In this document: one piece after another, positions 43,351 to 58,300 of the stretch | How the letters are laid out: the number at the start of each line of letters is the position of its first letter | Numbering within the stretch: the first letter of the stretch is position 1 | Origin: Haliclona indistincta | Lineage: Eukaryota > Porifera > Demospongiae > Haplosclerida > Chalinidae | Assembly (NCBI GenBank): GCA_964017065.1 | Contig: OZ024784.1 | Span: 4,879,152-4,943,151, forward strand | Direction of reading: 5' to 3' | DNA: 64,000 nt | Made by a program: the position numbers and the translations under genes | Notes under the pieces: generated by a model | Databases searched by the model: none | Told to the model about the DNA's origin: nothing | Seen by the model: only the letters and a program-made list of their open reading frames with translations

Positions 43351-46300
43351 TTACTTTCGAACTGTTGAGCCAGAGAATATCTTCTTGAAGCGACTCTTTC
43401 TCTCTTCTTTTTCCTGCAAGGAGAGAATTGAACACTCTCACATAATGATTGCTAACTACAGCTCACTGAGTGATCAGATGGTGGCTCGGCAACAGGACTC
43501 TATATGAATAACAAATGAGTCACTTTATAAACAGTGTGATGCATGCATGCTCACCGCTGCTCCAGTCTTAGTAGAACGCACTGCAGGTTCATGCTCTTTT
43601 GAATAAACAGTTTCATATACATGTCCTCCTACGGCACCTTATGATCATTATCAGATAATGAAACAGAGAAAATCGTGTTTTCTTACCTGAATCTTCCTGG
43701 CTAGACTTGATGGCAGCTTTGATCCCAGAGACCCAACCTGCTGCCTCCATGTCACTCTCAGCGAGGAACATGTACTCCGCTTCATTTGGTAGTCTGAAGA
43801 CACATTGTAAAGGTGTATTGCAGAAAGTATTTTTATCTCACTTCAGTCGGAATGCGTGCTTTTTCTTGTAGTCCCTCACAAGTTGACAAGTGCCATAGGT
43901 AACATTGATGGGTGGAGCTACTGCATTGATCTGTATTATAGTACCATAGCAACTGATGATGAGTCAGGACAATACCAGTACCTTGTCCTTTCTGTCCTTG
44001 TAGAATTTTAGGTGTTGTCCAGAAAGCACAGCATAGTATGTCTTCCAGGTACGAGAAGCAGCCTTCCTTCCTCCTTCATCAAGCTCGTTCTTTCTCTGAA
44101 GAATGCCAGCTTTGGACTCCACTACTTCAACAGAATCATATTCATGAGCTTCTTGAGGTGGAACTGATGAATGCTAGGAAAGATACTTATGAGAATGGAA
44201 GTATAAACTATCTTGCTTACCGCTGGTGGTGGTGATGGCTTCATTATTGCTTGTTGCTTCTGTAATTCAAGATGAGAAGCATGTCCTAGCAGACAAAATT
44301 CTCCTCACTTTCTCTATTTTTTCTTTTTCTCTCTTTTTGGCTTGTTCTAGTTCTTTTTGTCTTTCTTCCTCTTCTCTCTTTCTTGCTTCTTCCTCTCTTT
44401 TCTTTTCCTCCATCATTTTTTTCAATGCCTCACTTCTCTTCTCTCGTGCACGTTCCTATTGTAAAAATAAAGTATGTTGAGTGCTATACATGTATTATTT
44501 CACCTCTTCTTGTTTCTTCTTTTCTTCTTCCATTTTCTTTCGCTGTTGTTCTTCCAGAATTTTCTTTTGTTCTGTCTCTTTCTGCAGCCTAGTTGTCTTC
44601 TCAACCTTAACCAACAGCGTGAAATAACAGTACAGATCTTTGCTGTGCAGTAGTACCTTTGTCTCTCTCAGTAGCTGTTGGAACCGCTCCTCTTGTGTTT
44701 GCAGCATCTTTTCAAAAGCTTCTTGTTTCTTCAACAGGTCCTCAACAGCATCCAAGGTCTCCTTCAGAGAGACACGCCATTACATGAGTATAGCAACTGT
44801 CTCTATATCCACTTACTCCATAGTCTTCATTATGAAGGTGAGCTTCTTGTGATGCAATCCAAGTCTCAGCCTGCTCTGCATCCCTGTGGTATTTCTGTGA
44901 GTCAAGATTCTCTTCGTACAAATCCTGTCTGGTTTCCCACAGCTTCAACAGCTCGTGGTGTTCATGATCAAGAACAGCCATCTTCTCTTGAATCTGAGAA
45001 TGAAGTAGAATGTAGTTTGATGGTTTCCCATATATTACACTGACCTCTTCTTTAGCATAGTGTTTAGCTGATATTAGTTTTTGTCCTTCTTTCTGAAAGG
45101 CCTTGAAGCTATTCTTGCGAGCATCAATTTCGCTCTTGTGCTCAGAGTGGCGTTGCAGTAGTTCCTCTGCTCCAGCGACATCTTGTGGCAGCTCATCTGC
45201 TTCAATTACTGTCTGCATGTCTGTAGTCCACAAACTGGAATAGAATGACATTAATTCTTTTTGAGTGAAAAATAAAATAGTATGTACCTCAAGTCTCGGA
45301 AATCATTCAAAAATCGCTGAAGTTCTTCTGCTTGTGCTAGCTTTTCTTTTCTTTTTTGAGATTTGTCAGTTAGTTCTCTCCACACACCCACTGCTTCTTC
45401 CTCTTTCAATCTGAGCAGCTTGGCGGAGTCAGGATAAGTTGAACCCAGTCTCTTTGCCAACTGGGTGAGCTGCTTCACTCTTTGCTGAAGTGGCTCTAGA
45501 TCATGCTGCAAGAAACAGTCATTAATGGCGTGTTTTATATTCTTTGTAAGCTTACTTCAAATCCTTCATGTTTTCGTTGAAGTGAGAGTACACTAGCCAA
45601 ATCTTTACCATAGTCTCCTGACAATGCTTTTTCCTTTTCCTATGTCACTCATTGATACAGGTTGTTTGAGTCGTATTATTGTAGATACTGACCTGAACAC
45701 TCTGCACTGTATCAGTTGCATCTCTGTTGAATGCATGGATCTCTCTGGCAGCTGCTAGAGTCTTAGTTCGAATATCTGTTGCCTTCTGCAACTTGATCCA
45801 TGCACTGTTTGTAGCGCCCTTGCATTTTTGGATGTGTGCAGCATCTAGAAACAAAATATCATCAAGCATGTAGCTGTAGCTACCAGGCCAGATACATTAC
45901 CTGTGTGTTTTGCCTGAATGAGTGAATCAGCGTTGCTCTGTACACTCTCGACTCTGTCAGCAGATTGCAAGAGATCTCGAGAAAAGTCAGAGAATCGTTT
46001 TTGGAGTATCTTGAAATAGAGAGTCATTGCAAGTAATAAAGTACAATTGTAATAGCTACCTCAACATGTTCTAGATCTCTTCCAGTCTCCTCAGCCAAAA
46101 CCACAGTTTCCTTTTCTTTCATCCACTTGCTCACTTCATCACACTCTCGATTGAATCTGTGCAGTTGCAGTGTTTCATTTAGTCGCAATCGTCTCTTTGA
46201 TGTGAGTCCTTCAAGCTCCTTGCAACGTGACTCTAGAGATGCCTACAGAGTGACCTTGCATTATCAGCAGTTAGTGTGTGTTACATTTGATCTAACCTGT

Positions 46301-49300
46301 TTCTTTTTTATAACAACAGTCTCATAGTGCTTTTCACCAAGCATCTTTTGACATTCGGTCTCAAGCTCTCCTATCTTTGGTTTGAATTGCTCTAGCTTTA
46401 CTTCAACAGCTTCAAAGTTCTTTTGCAAAGCAATGGTTGCATCCTCATCTTCACCATAATCTGTGCTGGCTACAAGAGGCCATGTGTCATTCATCCACGA
46501 CTCAGCCTCAGATGTCTTGGCATAGTACTAGAGGGCACATAGTCAACTGAATGACTCTGTACATAAATATAGACTAACTTCCTGAAGCTGTAGAGAAGCT
46601 TCAAGGCTCATGCTACGTTTTGCTGCTTGCTCATTCACATCCTGCCAAGCCTCTGTCAGACGGTGAGCTGCTTCTTGGATCTGGTCGGCAGCAAAGTGAC
46701 CATCGGCAACATGTTTATCGCCTTCATCAGAGAGCTTGTCTATTCTGGGTCCATGTTCAGCTAACTCAGTGACCAGTGCCTATAAAATGAAATGACGACA
46801 TGTGGACACATTAGGTATTCTTGCCTGATGCTTTGCCAGCAACTTTTGAACACCAGTGAGGTTTGCTCCCAGATCAGTGCTAGCACTTTGATGAGCACGC
46901 TCACGGATCCAGTTCAGCTCTTCATTGACATTGTGTATGAACTGATGATACTGAAGGGAACTTTCCAGCTGGCTCAGTCGATGAGACATTGGTTGGTCAA
47001 GCTGACAGTACCTATAATGGACAAAAAGAAGGTTAAACACTAGAATTGAGCATATTTTACTTTGTAACAATCTCTCTTCCTCGATCTTCAATTCTATCAA
47101 TCATGAAGTGGTGAGCATCATGAAATCTTCTGACTTGTAAGGTAATGTCGTCAATTCGATCTTGGTGTGCCTGGATGTCATTCTCCAGCAGCTGTCACGA
47201 TAAATACTCACTCAAACTTCAGCATGCAACAATGGATTGTTCCCACCTGATAACTCTTGAGCAAGCTGTTGACACTGATCAAATCTTTACCGAGATCCTG
47301 TGAGACCAACTGGTGTTCCATGTCTGCGATCCAGTGCTCGATGTCTTCCACCTCTTGCTCAAACAGCTGTAGCTCTCTTGCTTCCTTCAACTTTTGACCT
47401 TTGTCAGTAGACCTGTACAATGCACGAACATGTGGAAGGTGATTTTAAAGTTCATTGTCTGACTTTTCCAATAGAGCTAGCCAACTTGCGCTCAGCCTCT
47501 CAATGCAGGCCTCAATTTGATGTGAGGCATAATGACTCTGGTCCAATAGACTCTCTCCAGACTAAAAGAAGATCGTTAAAGTGATATCTATGTGTCTACT
47601 GTAGCAAGGGCACCTTCTGTACTGCATCCACTCGCTCCTGGTTGGCTGCTTGCTCAGCTTCAAATGCTTGGTGCAGTTGCAACTTGCTCTGAAGATTGCT
47701 AGGATCTTTGTAAGACTCCTCGGATGCTGTTTGCATTTTCTCAGCCACCCAAGCTTCAACCTAAGCCAAACAACAAGCTCATATTGATAATTTCTTGTCC
47801 AGCATTAACTCACCTCTGTGACCTCTTGTAAGAATAGCTGAAGCTGGAGCGATTCTTGCATCTTCATCATTCTCTGCTGAGACAGCTTCTTTAGGCGACC
47901 ATAACGACTAAATACAGCATCTCGACGAGTGATGATGGCTGGCGAGTCATAGTGATCTTCAGCAAGAAGAGTTGTGGCATGGTCTTTGAGCTGGTTTAGT
48001 TTGTCTTCTTGTGCCAGAAGAGACTTCTCAAATCCCTCATGCTTCTTGATCAAGGCTTCAACACTACTGAGAGAGTCCTATACAAAAAGTGAATGTATGA
48101 TAGAGTCTAGTGTGAGATTAGTGTACATACTCCAAGATCCTCTTTAGCAAGGTAAGCTTCTTGTGTACCCATCCATGCCTCTCTCTGTTCTGCATTCTGC
48201 AGGAATATCTATCGGAAGATCATTGAAACATGTTCTTCAAGCAGCCAGGAATTAAAATAGGTCTTACTTGCAACTCTTTGCTCTGCTGGAAGAGGTGCTG
48301 TCTTGTATTCCAAGTGTCCCACAGTTGCTTATGTTCCTCATCCAGTGTCTGTAGTCGTGAGGTTACTTCAGCAGAAGCAAAGTGTTCCTCAGCTATCAGA
48401 ATCTAATATCACCAAAATATTAAAAAAATTCTAAAGAATAGTTAAGTTCTCACCTCTCCAGTCTTCCTTATTTTTCGGAAATTTTCCTCCCTTGCCTCCA
48501 TCTCTTTCTGCATTGAATTTAAATAATCCTGTGTTTTACCAGTATTTCATGTACCTTTCTCTCTTTGTGTGCTTCTAGCAGATCTGAGGCTTCTGGTACA
48601 CTGCGAGCCAGTTCGTCTGAAGAGTTTCGCTTGTTGACATCACTTATCCATGCAAGCTATTTTGTGAGTTTGAATCATTCGTTATCTGCTAAAATAAAAA
48701 TGACTAACCAAGTCTCGTAGATCAGCAAGAAACAACTGGAATGATCTTGACTCATCCAAGCAACCCTTTCTCTTCTGAGCTCGCTCCTTCAGTTGCTCCC
48801 AGCTCTCAACAATCTCAGTTAGCTTCTCTCCGACAAGATCTGAACAGCTCGGCTGGTCCTGAGTAAGCTGGGTTGCTTGCTGATCCAGTGTCTAAGATTA
48901 AATGACAGAATTATGGTATGTAATATAAGGTGCATCGTACCTCAAGTTTTGCTTCGATTACTGTCAGGTCACTCTCTAGCTCCTGGTGCTTTCGTATCAA
49001 CCTTTCTACTCCAGGCAGATCCTTCCCATAGTCTTCAGAAAGAAGAGCTTTGGCTTTTTCGTTCATCCGATCATTGGTGTCTGTAGCATCACTGACAAAG
49101 CTGTGTACCTTCTCGGCACCTGCGAGATGTTGCTTTCTTTCTCTAACAAGCTTCACTAGCTCTTTCCACCTATGACAAGCGATTTCATAATAGCAATCCA
49201 TAGTTAGTTCAATTATCTTACATTTCCTGGAGCTCTGATTGGTGTTGCTTGATCAAGTGTGTGTTGCAGTGCTTCTGTTTGACTAGTGTCTGTGCAAGCT

Positions 49301-52300
49301 GATTTACTTCAGTTACATGGGACTTGTCCACTGCCAACTCCTACAGCATGTACATGAGAGGTAAAAATTTTTCATATGAGATGAGACGTACTTTTTCAAA
49401 GCCATTAAACTTTTTCATAAGTGCCTGACAGTGTTCTAGGTCTTGACCAACTTCTTTAGTGGAGGCAACAGCTACCTATAATGGTGAATTGTAAATTTGA
49501 AGCAGACTCAGAGAGTTGAAGATGAGTTGTGTCGTTACTTACTCTGTCTCCAATGAGGACTTGCACAGTCTCTACTCTGCGCTGGAACTGCTGCAATGAT
49601 AGTGCCTCATCAAGACCCACTGTCTTGGCTGCTGTCGCTTGCTTGACTTCATTCCACAGTTGGAAATGCTCAGTCACTCGACTGCTAATGTCTTCTGAGG
49701 CATAGTGACTTTTGGCTACCAGTGCCTTGCCCGCCTGAAAACAAGCGATAACTAGTTGCAATTATAGCCAAGGAAGAGAAATTACATTCGCTATTGTCTG
49801 TATCCTGGCTTCATTGGCTCTAACTTCAGCCTCGAATTCCTTGTGCTTTTTACGCTTTGTCTCCAGATTCACAGGATCTCTGTAACTTTCATCTTTAGCT
49901 AACTGGAGCTTCTCATTCATCCAAGCCTCAACCTGAGAGAAATTAAAGTAATGCATATGTACTGAAGCAGTACTGTGTAAATACCTCCATCACGTCTTGA
50001 CGAAAAGCCATGTGTTTACGACAATCCTCCAATTTGTGTTTCCTCTGCTCAGCTGCCTTCTTCACCTTTTGACGCCTACAAAACAGCATGTTCGCAATGG
50101 TAGTAATCTTGTACAAGTTTTACCTGGACTTGAGGCCTACTACTCTGCTTTTTATATTTTCAGCTTCAAAGTGGCCTTCACTACAAAGCCTATCTGCAAA
50201 ACCAGTGACTTGTTGTACCTATTAGTATCACAGGATTAGTTGTTGTGTTGTGTATTATTATGTTTTGCGAACCTTTCCTTCATGTGAACCAATAAGCCTC
50301 TCAAATGCTTCATGCTTTTTCAAGATTGCATCACACTCATCCACACTGTCTCCCAGTTTACCAGTTTGTAGCTGAACCTACAAACGAGAGAAATATGACA
50401 ATGCTGTACTCATGTGTACATGCACTGACTTCATGAGCAGCACAAGTTGCTTCTAAGCTGTCCACATCTTGCAGCAAACTCTGGTACTCCAGTCGTTGAT
50501 CAATCTTAGTCTTCTTAGCCTCCCACACAGCTAGTAATCGTGAGTGTTCACTGCGCAAGTCAGACAAGTTTGACTGGATCTGCATGGGTACCATGACTCA
50601 ATGATAGTACTGCTATCTATGGCTCACCTCTGCTTTAGCATAGTGACCCTGTTGACTCATTCTCTTGCCGGCTCTATCGATCCTTTGCATAGAGTCTACT
50701 CGAGTATCTATCTCTGCCTTGACCTGATTGTGCTGATCAAGGAGGGCTTTAGCAGCTGAGACGCTGTTGACTGGCTCATCAGTTGATATTTGAGCTCCTG
50801 TGTCTTTCATCCATGAAGTGAGATCACGAACCTGTGAAACAGGTTCAAACACGAAATGACAGAAACTAAAAACCTACAGAGCTGAGAAATTTCTGGAGTT
50901 CATGAGAAGCCTTCAATTTTCTCTTTCTTCCACTAGTAGCAGCCTGTAAAGACTCCCAAGCGACTTGGACCCTTTCCATATTGGCAGTGACTGCATGAGC
51001 ATTTGCACCAGGATAGGCAGATGAGAGTCTGAGACACTCGTTGTTCAAATCTCGCACCTAGTGTACAGACATGCTACAATATGTGTCTATCGATTGATTG
51101 TACCTTTGTGCCCATGGCTGCAACTTCTCTCTCAAATGCTTCCAGCTTTCTCTGGAGTGCTTGCACACTGGCTATGCTCTTACCAAGGTCATCATGAGGA
51201 ATACTGCCCTCTTTGGTCTGAAAAACAATGGATAGTGATTGCATGGTGTCAATTGAGGTCAATAACGTCATTACCTTTACTCTGCCAAAAATTTCTTTAG
51301 CGTCTCGGTTGAATTTGTGAATTTCATAGGCACCTGCAAGTTTTCTGCTGCGAGCATTGATAGTGTCTTGTAGCTTAGTCCAGCCCTCTCTGTATTGGTT
51401 AGCGAGCGGCATTATCTCCCTACATAGCAACCTACTGACCTCATGGTGTCCTGTTTCTCCTTGATGAGTACAGTGTCAGAGTGACCCTCGGCAACAAGCT
51501 GTCTTGCTAGTTTCACTGCAGCGCTATATCGGTCTGCACTGGCTTGAACATCTCGTTTGAACTCATCGAACTTCTTCTGCAAAACCTGGGACACAACCAA
51601 TCGAGTGAAACCACCAGTATACTAATAACACTAACCAGTAAGTGTTCGAAGTCTTTACCAAACTCATCAGATGCTGCGGTCTGTTGCTTTTCAGTGATCC
51701 AGGAGAGGACATCGTCACTCTCATGGATATACTGATGGAGTTTAATGGACTCCTCTAATTTGGAGTGACGAGCTGCTACCAGCATCTGTAGGCCTGACAG
51801 CTGTTCATCCAACTGAGCCTGTTGACATAAAGTATATAATGTTTAGTCTATGATTCTGACACATACTGTTCTTGCTGCAATATTAGCACTGTCAAAATGT
51901 TCACTAGACATCAGCATCTTAGCCTCATTCTCCAGTTTGACCACAACAGTGCTGTAAGCCTCCACCTCTTCTTGAAGAGACTAGTGAATCAAGTAAATTT
52001 TGTTCACTGAAAACTTTTTGTGACAAACCTTGTGTTTCTTTAGCAGCTTCTGAGCAGCATCTTCATCACGACCATAGTCGTGTGAAGCTGCCAGACCAGC
52101 TCTATCATTCATCCACACATCAGCCTCATTTGCTTCTTGATAAAACTAAAGAACGACCAACAGTTATCATTTAAAGTGGACTGCTAGACTGAGTTGCACC
52201 TTCTGTGCTTCTTGAGAGTCACTCAGTTGTTTGGTACGATGTCCAGCCAGCTGCTTCAGTTCTCTCCAGCATGATTGCAGTTCAAGCAAGCTCTGTTGAA

Positions 52301-55300
52301 TATCATCACTTGCAAAGTGTTCTGCTTCCATCAACTCCTCTCCACGATCTTTGACCTTCTCTACACTTGGCTCACGACCAGAGATCTCATTGAGGAGTGC
52401 TTGATGTTTCTTTTGAAGATTTTGCACTTCTTGAAGCGACTTCCCGAGATCAAAAGATCCAGCGAGTGGATGGTGCTCTTTGATCCAGTGGTGCTCATCC
52501 TCAACATCACGATAAAACTGCTGTAAACAGAGCGAGTCCTCAAGCTGCTGATGTCTGTCCATACACGGTTCCTTGAGAGACTCAAGTCTGTGCAAAGAAA
52601 AAGAAAAAAATTAGAATTTTCTTTATCTATGATCAAACAATGTGCCCTACCGCTCATTTAGCTCTAGCTTAATTTTCTTAATCTTGAGTGCTTCAAAATG
52701 TCCTTCATCTGCAAGCTTTTGAGCTGATTCAACCAACCCCTTTACTTCAGTCTCATGGTATGCCATATCACTCTCCAATTCCTATGCACATTTAAAAGTA
52801 TCCACCAGTCTATACTTATCAGTTAAAATCTACCTCTTGTTTCTTGATAAGGTAGCGAACCCCTTGTAGGTCCTTGCCAATGTCTTCACTTTGCAGCTGT
52901 TTGTCTGCATCACTCATCCACACCAGTTGACTATCGGCTGCTCTCTTAAACACCTGGAAATCAAGAGCTTCTGTCAGCTTCCTCCCTATGAATGGAATAT
53001 AAAGTCACAGAGGTATGCTATAATTGTACTAACTTACCCTTATCAGCTGAAGCATCACACAGCCTCTTCCAGTCATCCAGAACTTGCTGTGTTACATCTC
53101 TCACTTGTGAGGACATGTAATGACCACTCTGAACAAGTTGGCTTCCAACCTATACACACAAATCAATATTGCTCAACCCATGGCGGTTACATACTTTGTC
53201 TACGTCATCCACTAGACCCTTGTTGGCAGCAATCTCAGCATCGAATGCTTGATGCTTCTGCATCTTGCCCTCAAGGTTAGTTGGTTCTCTGTAAGATTCA
53301 TCAGTAGCTGTCTTCATCTTCTCATTGATCCATGAGTTAACCTGAAACAAACACTCATGATGATGCAGTCCATTGTTCTTTATATTTGCATTACCTCATC
53401 TGCATCTCTGCAAAACTGTTGCCATTCCAGAGATGCTTGCAATGTCTTGGCTCGTTCTGAGGAAGCTGCTTTCACTTTCTGTCTCCTGCTGCCCACAGCA
53501 TCACGTCGTTCAGATATTCTGTTAACAAAGCAAAAACACTCAGTACATTATAATGATCGTGTGTAGCTATACCTTGGTATGTCATAGTGACCAGCTTGAA
53601 TGAGTCTGTTGGCTTGTTCACTCAGCTGACGAATCTTTTCATCATGTGCTTGGCAGGAGTGGTCAAAGTCTTCGTGTTTACGAATTAGTACCTGAACTGC
53701 ATCTAGTGAGTTCTATAATCGTCGTTTAAATATAATCAATCACTCTAGTATTGTGACTACTTACTCCAAGATCATCATTTCCAAGGAATGCTTCTTGTCC
53801 TGCTGTCCCTGAATCAATCTGTTCAGCTTCTCTTAGAAACAGCTTCAGGGTGTAGAATATAATAATTTGTAATAATATTCAAGTCTCACAATTATACCTG
53901 AAGATCACTGCTTTGTTTCAGTTGTTTGTTTCTCTTCTCCCATGAATCTTTAAGTTGTGCTCTCTCACTTGTCAACTGTGTCACACGATCTTGAACATCT
54001 TGAGGATTCTTTGTAGATGGCAGGACACGTCTACCTAGTCCAAGTAGAGAGTCAAATTTCTCATCTTTGTTCTCTATATCAGTTTTTAGTTCTCTGTGTC
54101 TCTCAAGCATTTCATCAGCTTCTTGCACATCTCTGGCTAGTTCTTCAGCTTGTAGCACTGCAGCAGCTTCTGATGCCCAGCCAAGCTGTGACAATCATTT
54201 AGTACAGGCAAGGATTAATGAGGTCATAGGCACTCACAAGATCTCGTGTGTCAGCCATGAAAGAGTGCATATGAGAAGCATTGTCCAATTGAGCTTTGCG
54301 GCCAGTGGCTTTAACCTGCAAATTGCACAATAGTCATTTCTGTATGAAATTTCACTATTTTACCTTAAGTTTTTTCCACATAGACACAATGTCTGCATGT
54401 TTTCCCTGCAACTGACGTGTGTCCTTGGGTGTTGCCTTAGCAACATGAATTGCCATCTCTCCAAGCTTGGCAATTTTCTCCTCTACTGGTGCCAGCTCTC
54501 GTTCCAGTGTCTGTAAAATTATCAGTGATTTTTCTTTCATATTTCTTCATCACTCTCACCTGGTGTCTCCGCTGCAGCATCTGAACAGCAGCCAGATCTC
54601 TACCACAATCCTCACTAGACAATGCTTGATCTTTCTCGTTGATCCATGCAATGGTCTCATCACATGATTGATGGAACTCTTGCATGCTATCATGAGCAAA
54701 TTATTACAGCAAACTCTATAACATAGTACACAGCATACCTCCTGGCCACAGCAAGAGCTCTTTCTTTGTCTTGTTTTAATTTCTGAAGAGCTTCCCATCT
54801 GCACATAATGTGAAGGTCATTACTATCTGATTATCAATCATTGTGCTAGCTGTACCGTTCGTTCATTTGTCTTTGTCTAGCTCTGATCATCTCTGGCTGC
54901 GAGTGGTTAGCTTTTATCATCTTGGCTGCCTCAGCGAGGATTCCCTTCACCTCAACACCATGAGCAGCCATCTCAGTAACCAGGCCCTGTACAGTAGTAG
55001 CAGTATTAGTGGCTGCAGTGTCATAGTGGTCCTTACATCATATTTTTTCTGCATGGCTTCCATTTGCTCTCGCCCAGTTCCTTTCTCTTCTACCCTTAGT
55101 ATGACCTCTTTCTCTTTTAACCAGCTATCAAACTCATCACATTCTCTACACAAACCAAACAGCTTGATTGCATCCTCAAGCTTACGATGCCTTTCCTATA
55201 AAATTTACACTAAATAGTAAGTTGCATTATCATTCATTAACTTACGTCAGCATGTTTCACAAGTTGCTCATAGGCTAGATTAATGGCCTGTTGCCTAGCT

Positions 55301-58300
55301 GCCACATTCTGACTCTCCAGTTTGGGTTGACTAAACCCTGCATACACTGAAATATAGTGGCAGTCATGAGCTGCTCGAGGCTGCTGTTTTGTGTGTCTCA
55401 CTTGACAGAGGCCTTCTCTTCCTTGGCTGAGCTCGAGGGACTTTCCTAATCTCCTTCTTCTTTTGTTTTTGTATCACTTTCACAGGCACTTCTTCCACAA
55501 CTTTGCGTTTAACTTTTGTGGGTACTTTGGCAGGTTCTATCTCCTTGATGTAGTTAGCTGGTACATGTCCTTGTTGACCATTGCCACGTCTGAATAATCA
55601 CAGAGTACACATAATTGAGAAATGATAATATTACTCACTTGACATGCCACCAATCCTTGTTCACCTTTGCCACCAATAGGAATACCTACCAGCACAGACA
55701 AACTTGATGAGTCTGTTACAATATTCTTCTTACCTCTCCTTTTTCAAAGCCCATGCCTTGCCCTTGGTGTCGATAGAGGGTCTTTACTCGAGGTATCAAC
55801 CGCTCTTCAACCACCTCTTTTTCCACTTCTTGTTTCTGCATCACCTCTTCCTCTACCTCAACCTCTACTTCTACCTCCTCTTCAACTGTCTCCATGTCAA
55901 AATCTGCATCCTGGCTAAGAGCATCCTGCAAGTACAACCAGTCAAATAAAGCATTATTAAGACTATTCTGCTTACAAATGTTGCAACAGACGAAGCTGAG
56001 CTAGCCACTTTTTTGCTCATCTCCTTTAGCCGCTCAATCTCTCCACTAAAAGCCTTGATCTCCATTTCCAATCTTTCGTGATTGTGCAAGAGACCCTGTG
56101 TACACACAGAATGCAAAGTCTTTATTTGTGTCATGTGCTCACCTTGGCTGAAGCTTCACTTGTACCAAAGTCATCACTAGTGGTAAGAGGTTCTCGTTCT
56201 TTGATCCAAGATTCTCCTTCATTTGCATCAGCATGATACTGTATGACAGTGCGAGTAAAACAGTGAGTGGTTATTATGAAGTGGTCTGTAAACCTGTTGG
56301 CTTTGCATAGCTTCTTCCAGTTTAATTTTTCTCTGAGAGAGAAGAGCATTCAGCTTTTCCCAGCGTTCCTTGAGACTGTTCACTCGATGAGTAACAGCCT
56401 TCAGTTGAACAGAGAGCTCTCCTCGGGGCTTGTCAACGCTGGTTACTTTCCACCTCATTGCTACTCGTGTTGCAGGAGCTGGACTATCGGAATCAGTACC
56501 TTTGGACTGCAACAGTCCTACTACTTTCATTTGAAGACCTATCAAGCAAACAGTAAAGTATTTGTAAGGTCGTTGTCTTGTTTTATTTACCTGCTTCACA
56601 GATAGACTTGAAGTGAGGCTCCCTGCCATTGACTTCAGCTTCTAGCGTTTGGTGCTTTTGTTTAGCCAGTATCACTGCATTTAGGTCCTTTCCAAAGTCA
56701 GATGAAGAAGCAATTGTTTCTTTTTCTTTGACCCAAGCCTCTTCCTCTTCAATCCTTAACATAAATTCACATAAACTTTGAGATTCTTTCAACTTTTCCA
56801 GCCTGTTAACAGCTAGTTGTTGAAGTTCTTGACTAGCTGTTTCAAGCTGTGTTTGTCGTTTGACAATAGTAGCACTATCATGGTGCGTGTCATCAAGGAA
56901 TGCTTGTGCTTGAGTACTGAGTGACTTGGCTTGCTCTGATAATGCCTTTATGTCGCCTTCTGTGAGTGTGTGCTTTTGCAGTAGGTCCTGGACACTTAGC
57001 AAATGCTTGCCATAGTCATCTGACTTCAAGGAATGCTAGATGTAATGGCACATACGACAGTTCAATACACAAATCATACAAATTTTATTATCAAACCTCA
57101 ATTTCTGCCATGCTGGCCAAACACTCATCCATTTCAGTGAAGATGGCCATGAGATTGCGTGTGCTGGAGAGCATCTTCTGTGTGGATGAGAGTGCCTCCA
57201 GTAGCCTTTCCCATTCAAAGTCAATATTTTGCAGTCTATAAACGAGCGATTGATGAAGGATTGATGTATAGTTATTCGATTACCTGTCACTAATATCTCT
57301 AGCAGCATGATACTTTTCCTGTATCAATTCTTTACCAACTGCTGTTACTGCCTGTAGCCTAGCCTCCTGAATAACAAAACAAAAGTAAGAGCGTAAATGT
57401 AGTTAGAATGAGAGAGACATACCCCTGCATGAACCTCAGCACTGACTGTCTCATGTCTCTTTAGGGCAGCATCCACAGCTCTCATACCTTGCTGTTTATC
57501 CAGCTCATCAAGCACCTGTTAGAGAGAGCATCACTCACTCACCCACTCAACCTAACTGGTCGGTCACCTGTTTCATGTCTCTCAACCAGGACCACCTCAA
57601 ATCGGCTTTTCGTGTAAACTTCTCAGCAAGTTGCTCCAATCTTTCTTGCCTATTTGCAGCATTCAGTAGAGCTTTGACTCTCAGTGTTACTTACCGCATC
57701 AATTCTTTGCGTAGAGCAACTTCCCTCTCATGCTCGGCTCCCTCCAAATTGACCCATGCTTTGTTGATGTCAGACACTAGCTTGCCCTCAGGTGGGTACC
57801 AGTTTTTCTGTCTAGCAGCTCTTAGCTTAGTCTGTATGTTGAACAACTGGATCTCAAGATTTGTTCGCTCATTGTACCTGAAAAACATATAATAGTGCAT
57901 CGAAGCAAATAAAATGTCTTACTTAGGTGGTTTTTCAATTGTTCTGTATGTTTTAAAGTCAGCCATGAGTTGCTGCATCCCCACCAGAGTATTCGTGAAT
58001 GAGCGATCACTCAACTTCACTATGGTACCATCAATCCAAGCTAGTAGTGCAGTGGTCATTCTGTCGTACTCTTCTTTCAAGTTTTCAATCTCGACAAGAA
58101 TGCCAATGATCTGAAATTATGGTAAAATAATGCAGAGCAAAGCACAAAGGATTACTTTGTTCAAGCGTCTTCCACCAGTTTCTTCAGCCTTCATTTTCGA
58201 GAAGTAGTGATAGTAGGAGACTAGGTATGTCATGATGGACTTGTCATCAGGTTTAGGTACCATCAAGTCTGCAATGTTACCTTCACTCATGTAAGAGCTA

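Noticed and set aside
44226..44592. Plus-strand hydrophobic frames resembling membrane proteins
   Set aside because: They are the antisense of the K/E-rich helix before the spectrin PH domain; the phenylalanine/serine richness follows from antisense Glu/Lys codons.
54843..55217. 124-residue plus-strand frame within the spectrin gene
   Set aside because: It is a shadow of spectrin-repeat exons on the minus strand, with Ser/Leu-rich composition typical of antisense coiled-coil coding.
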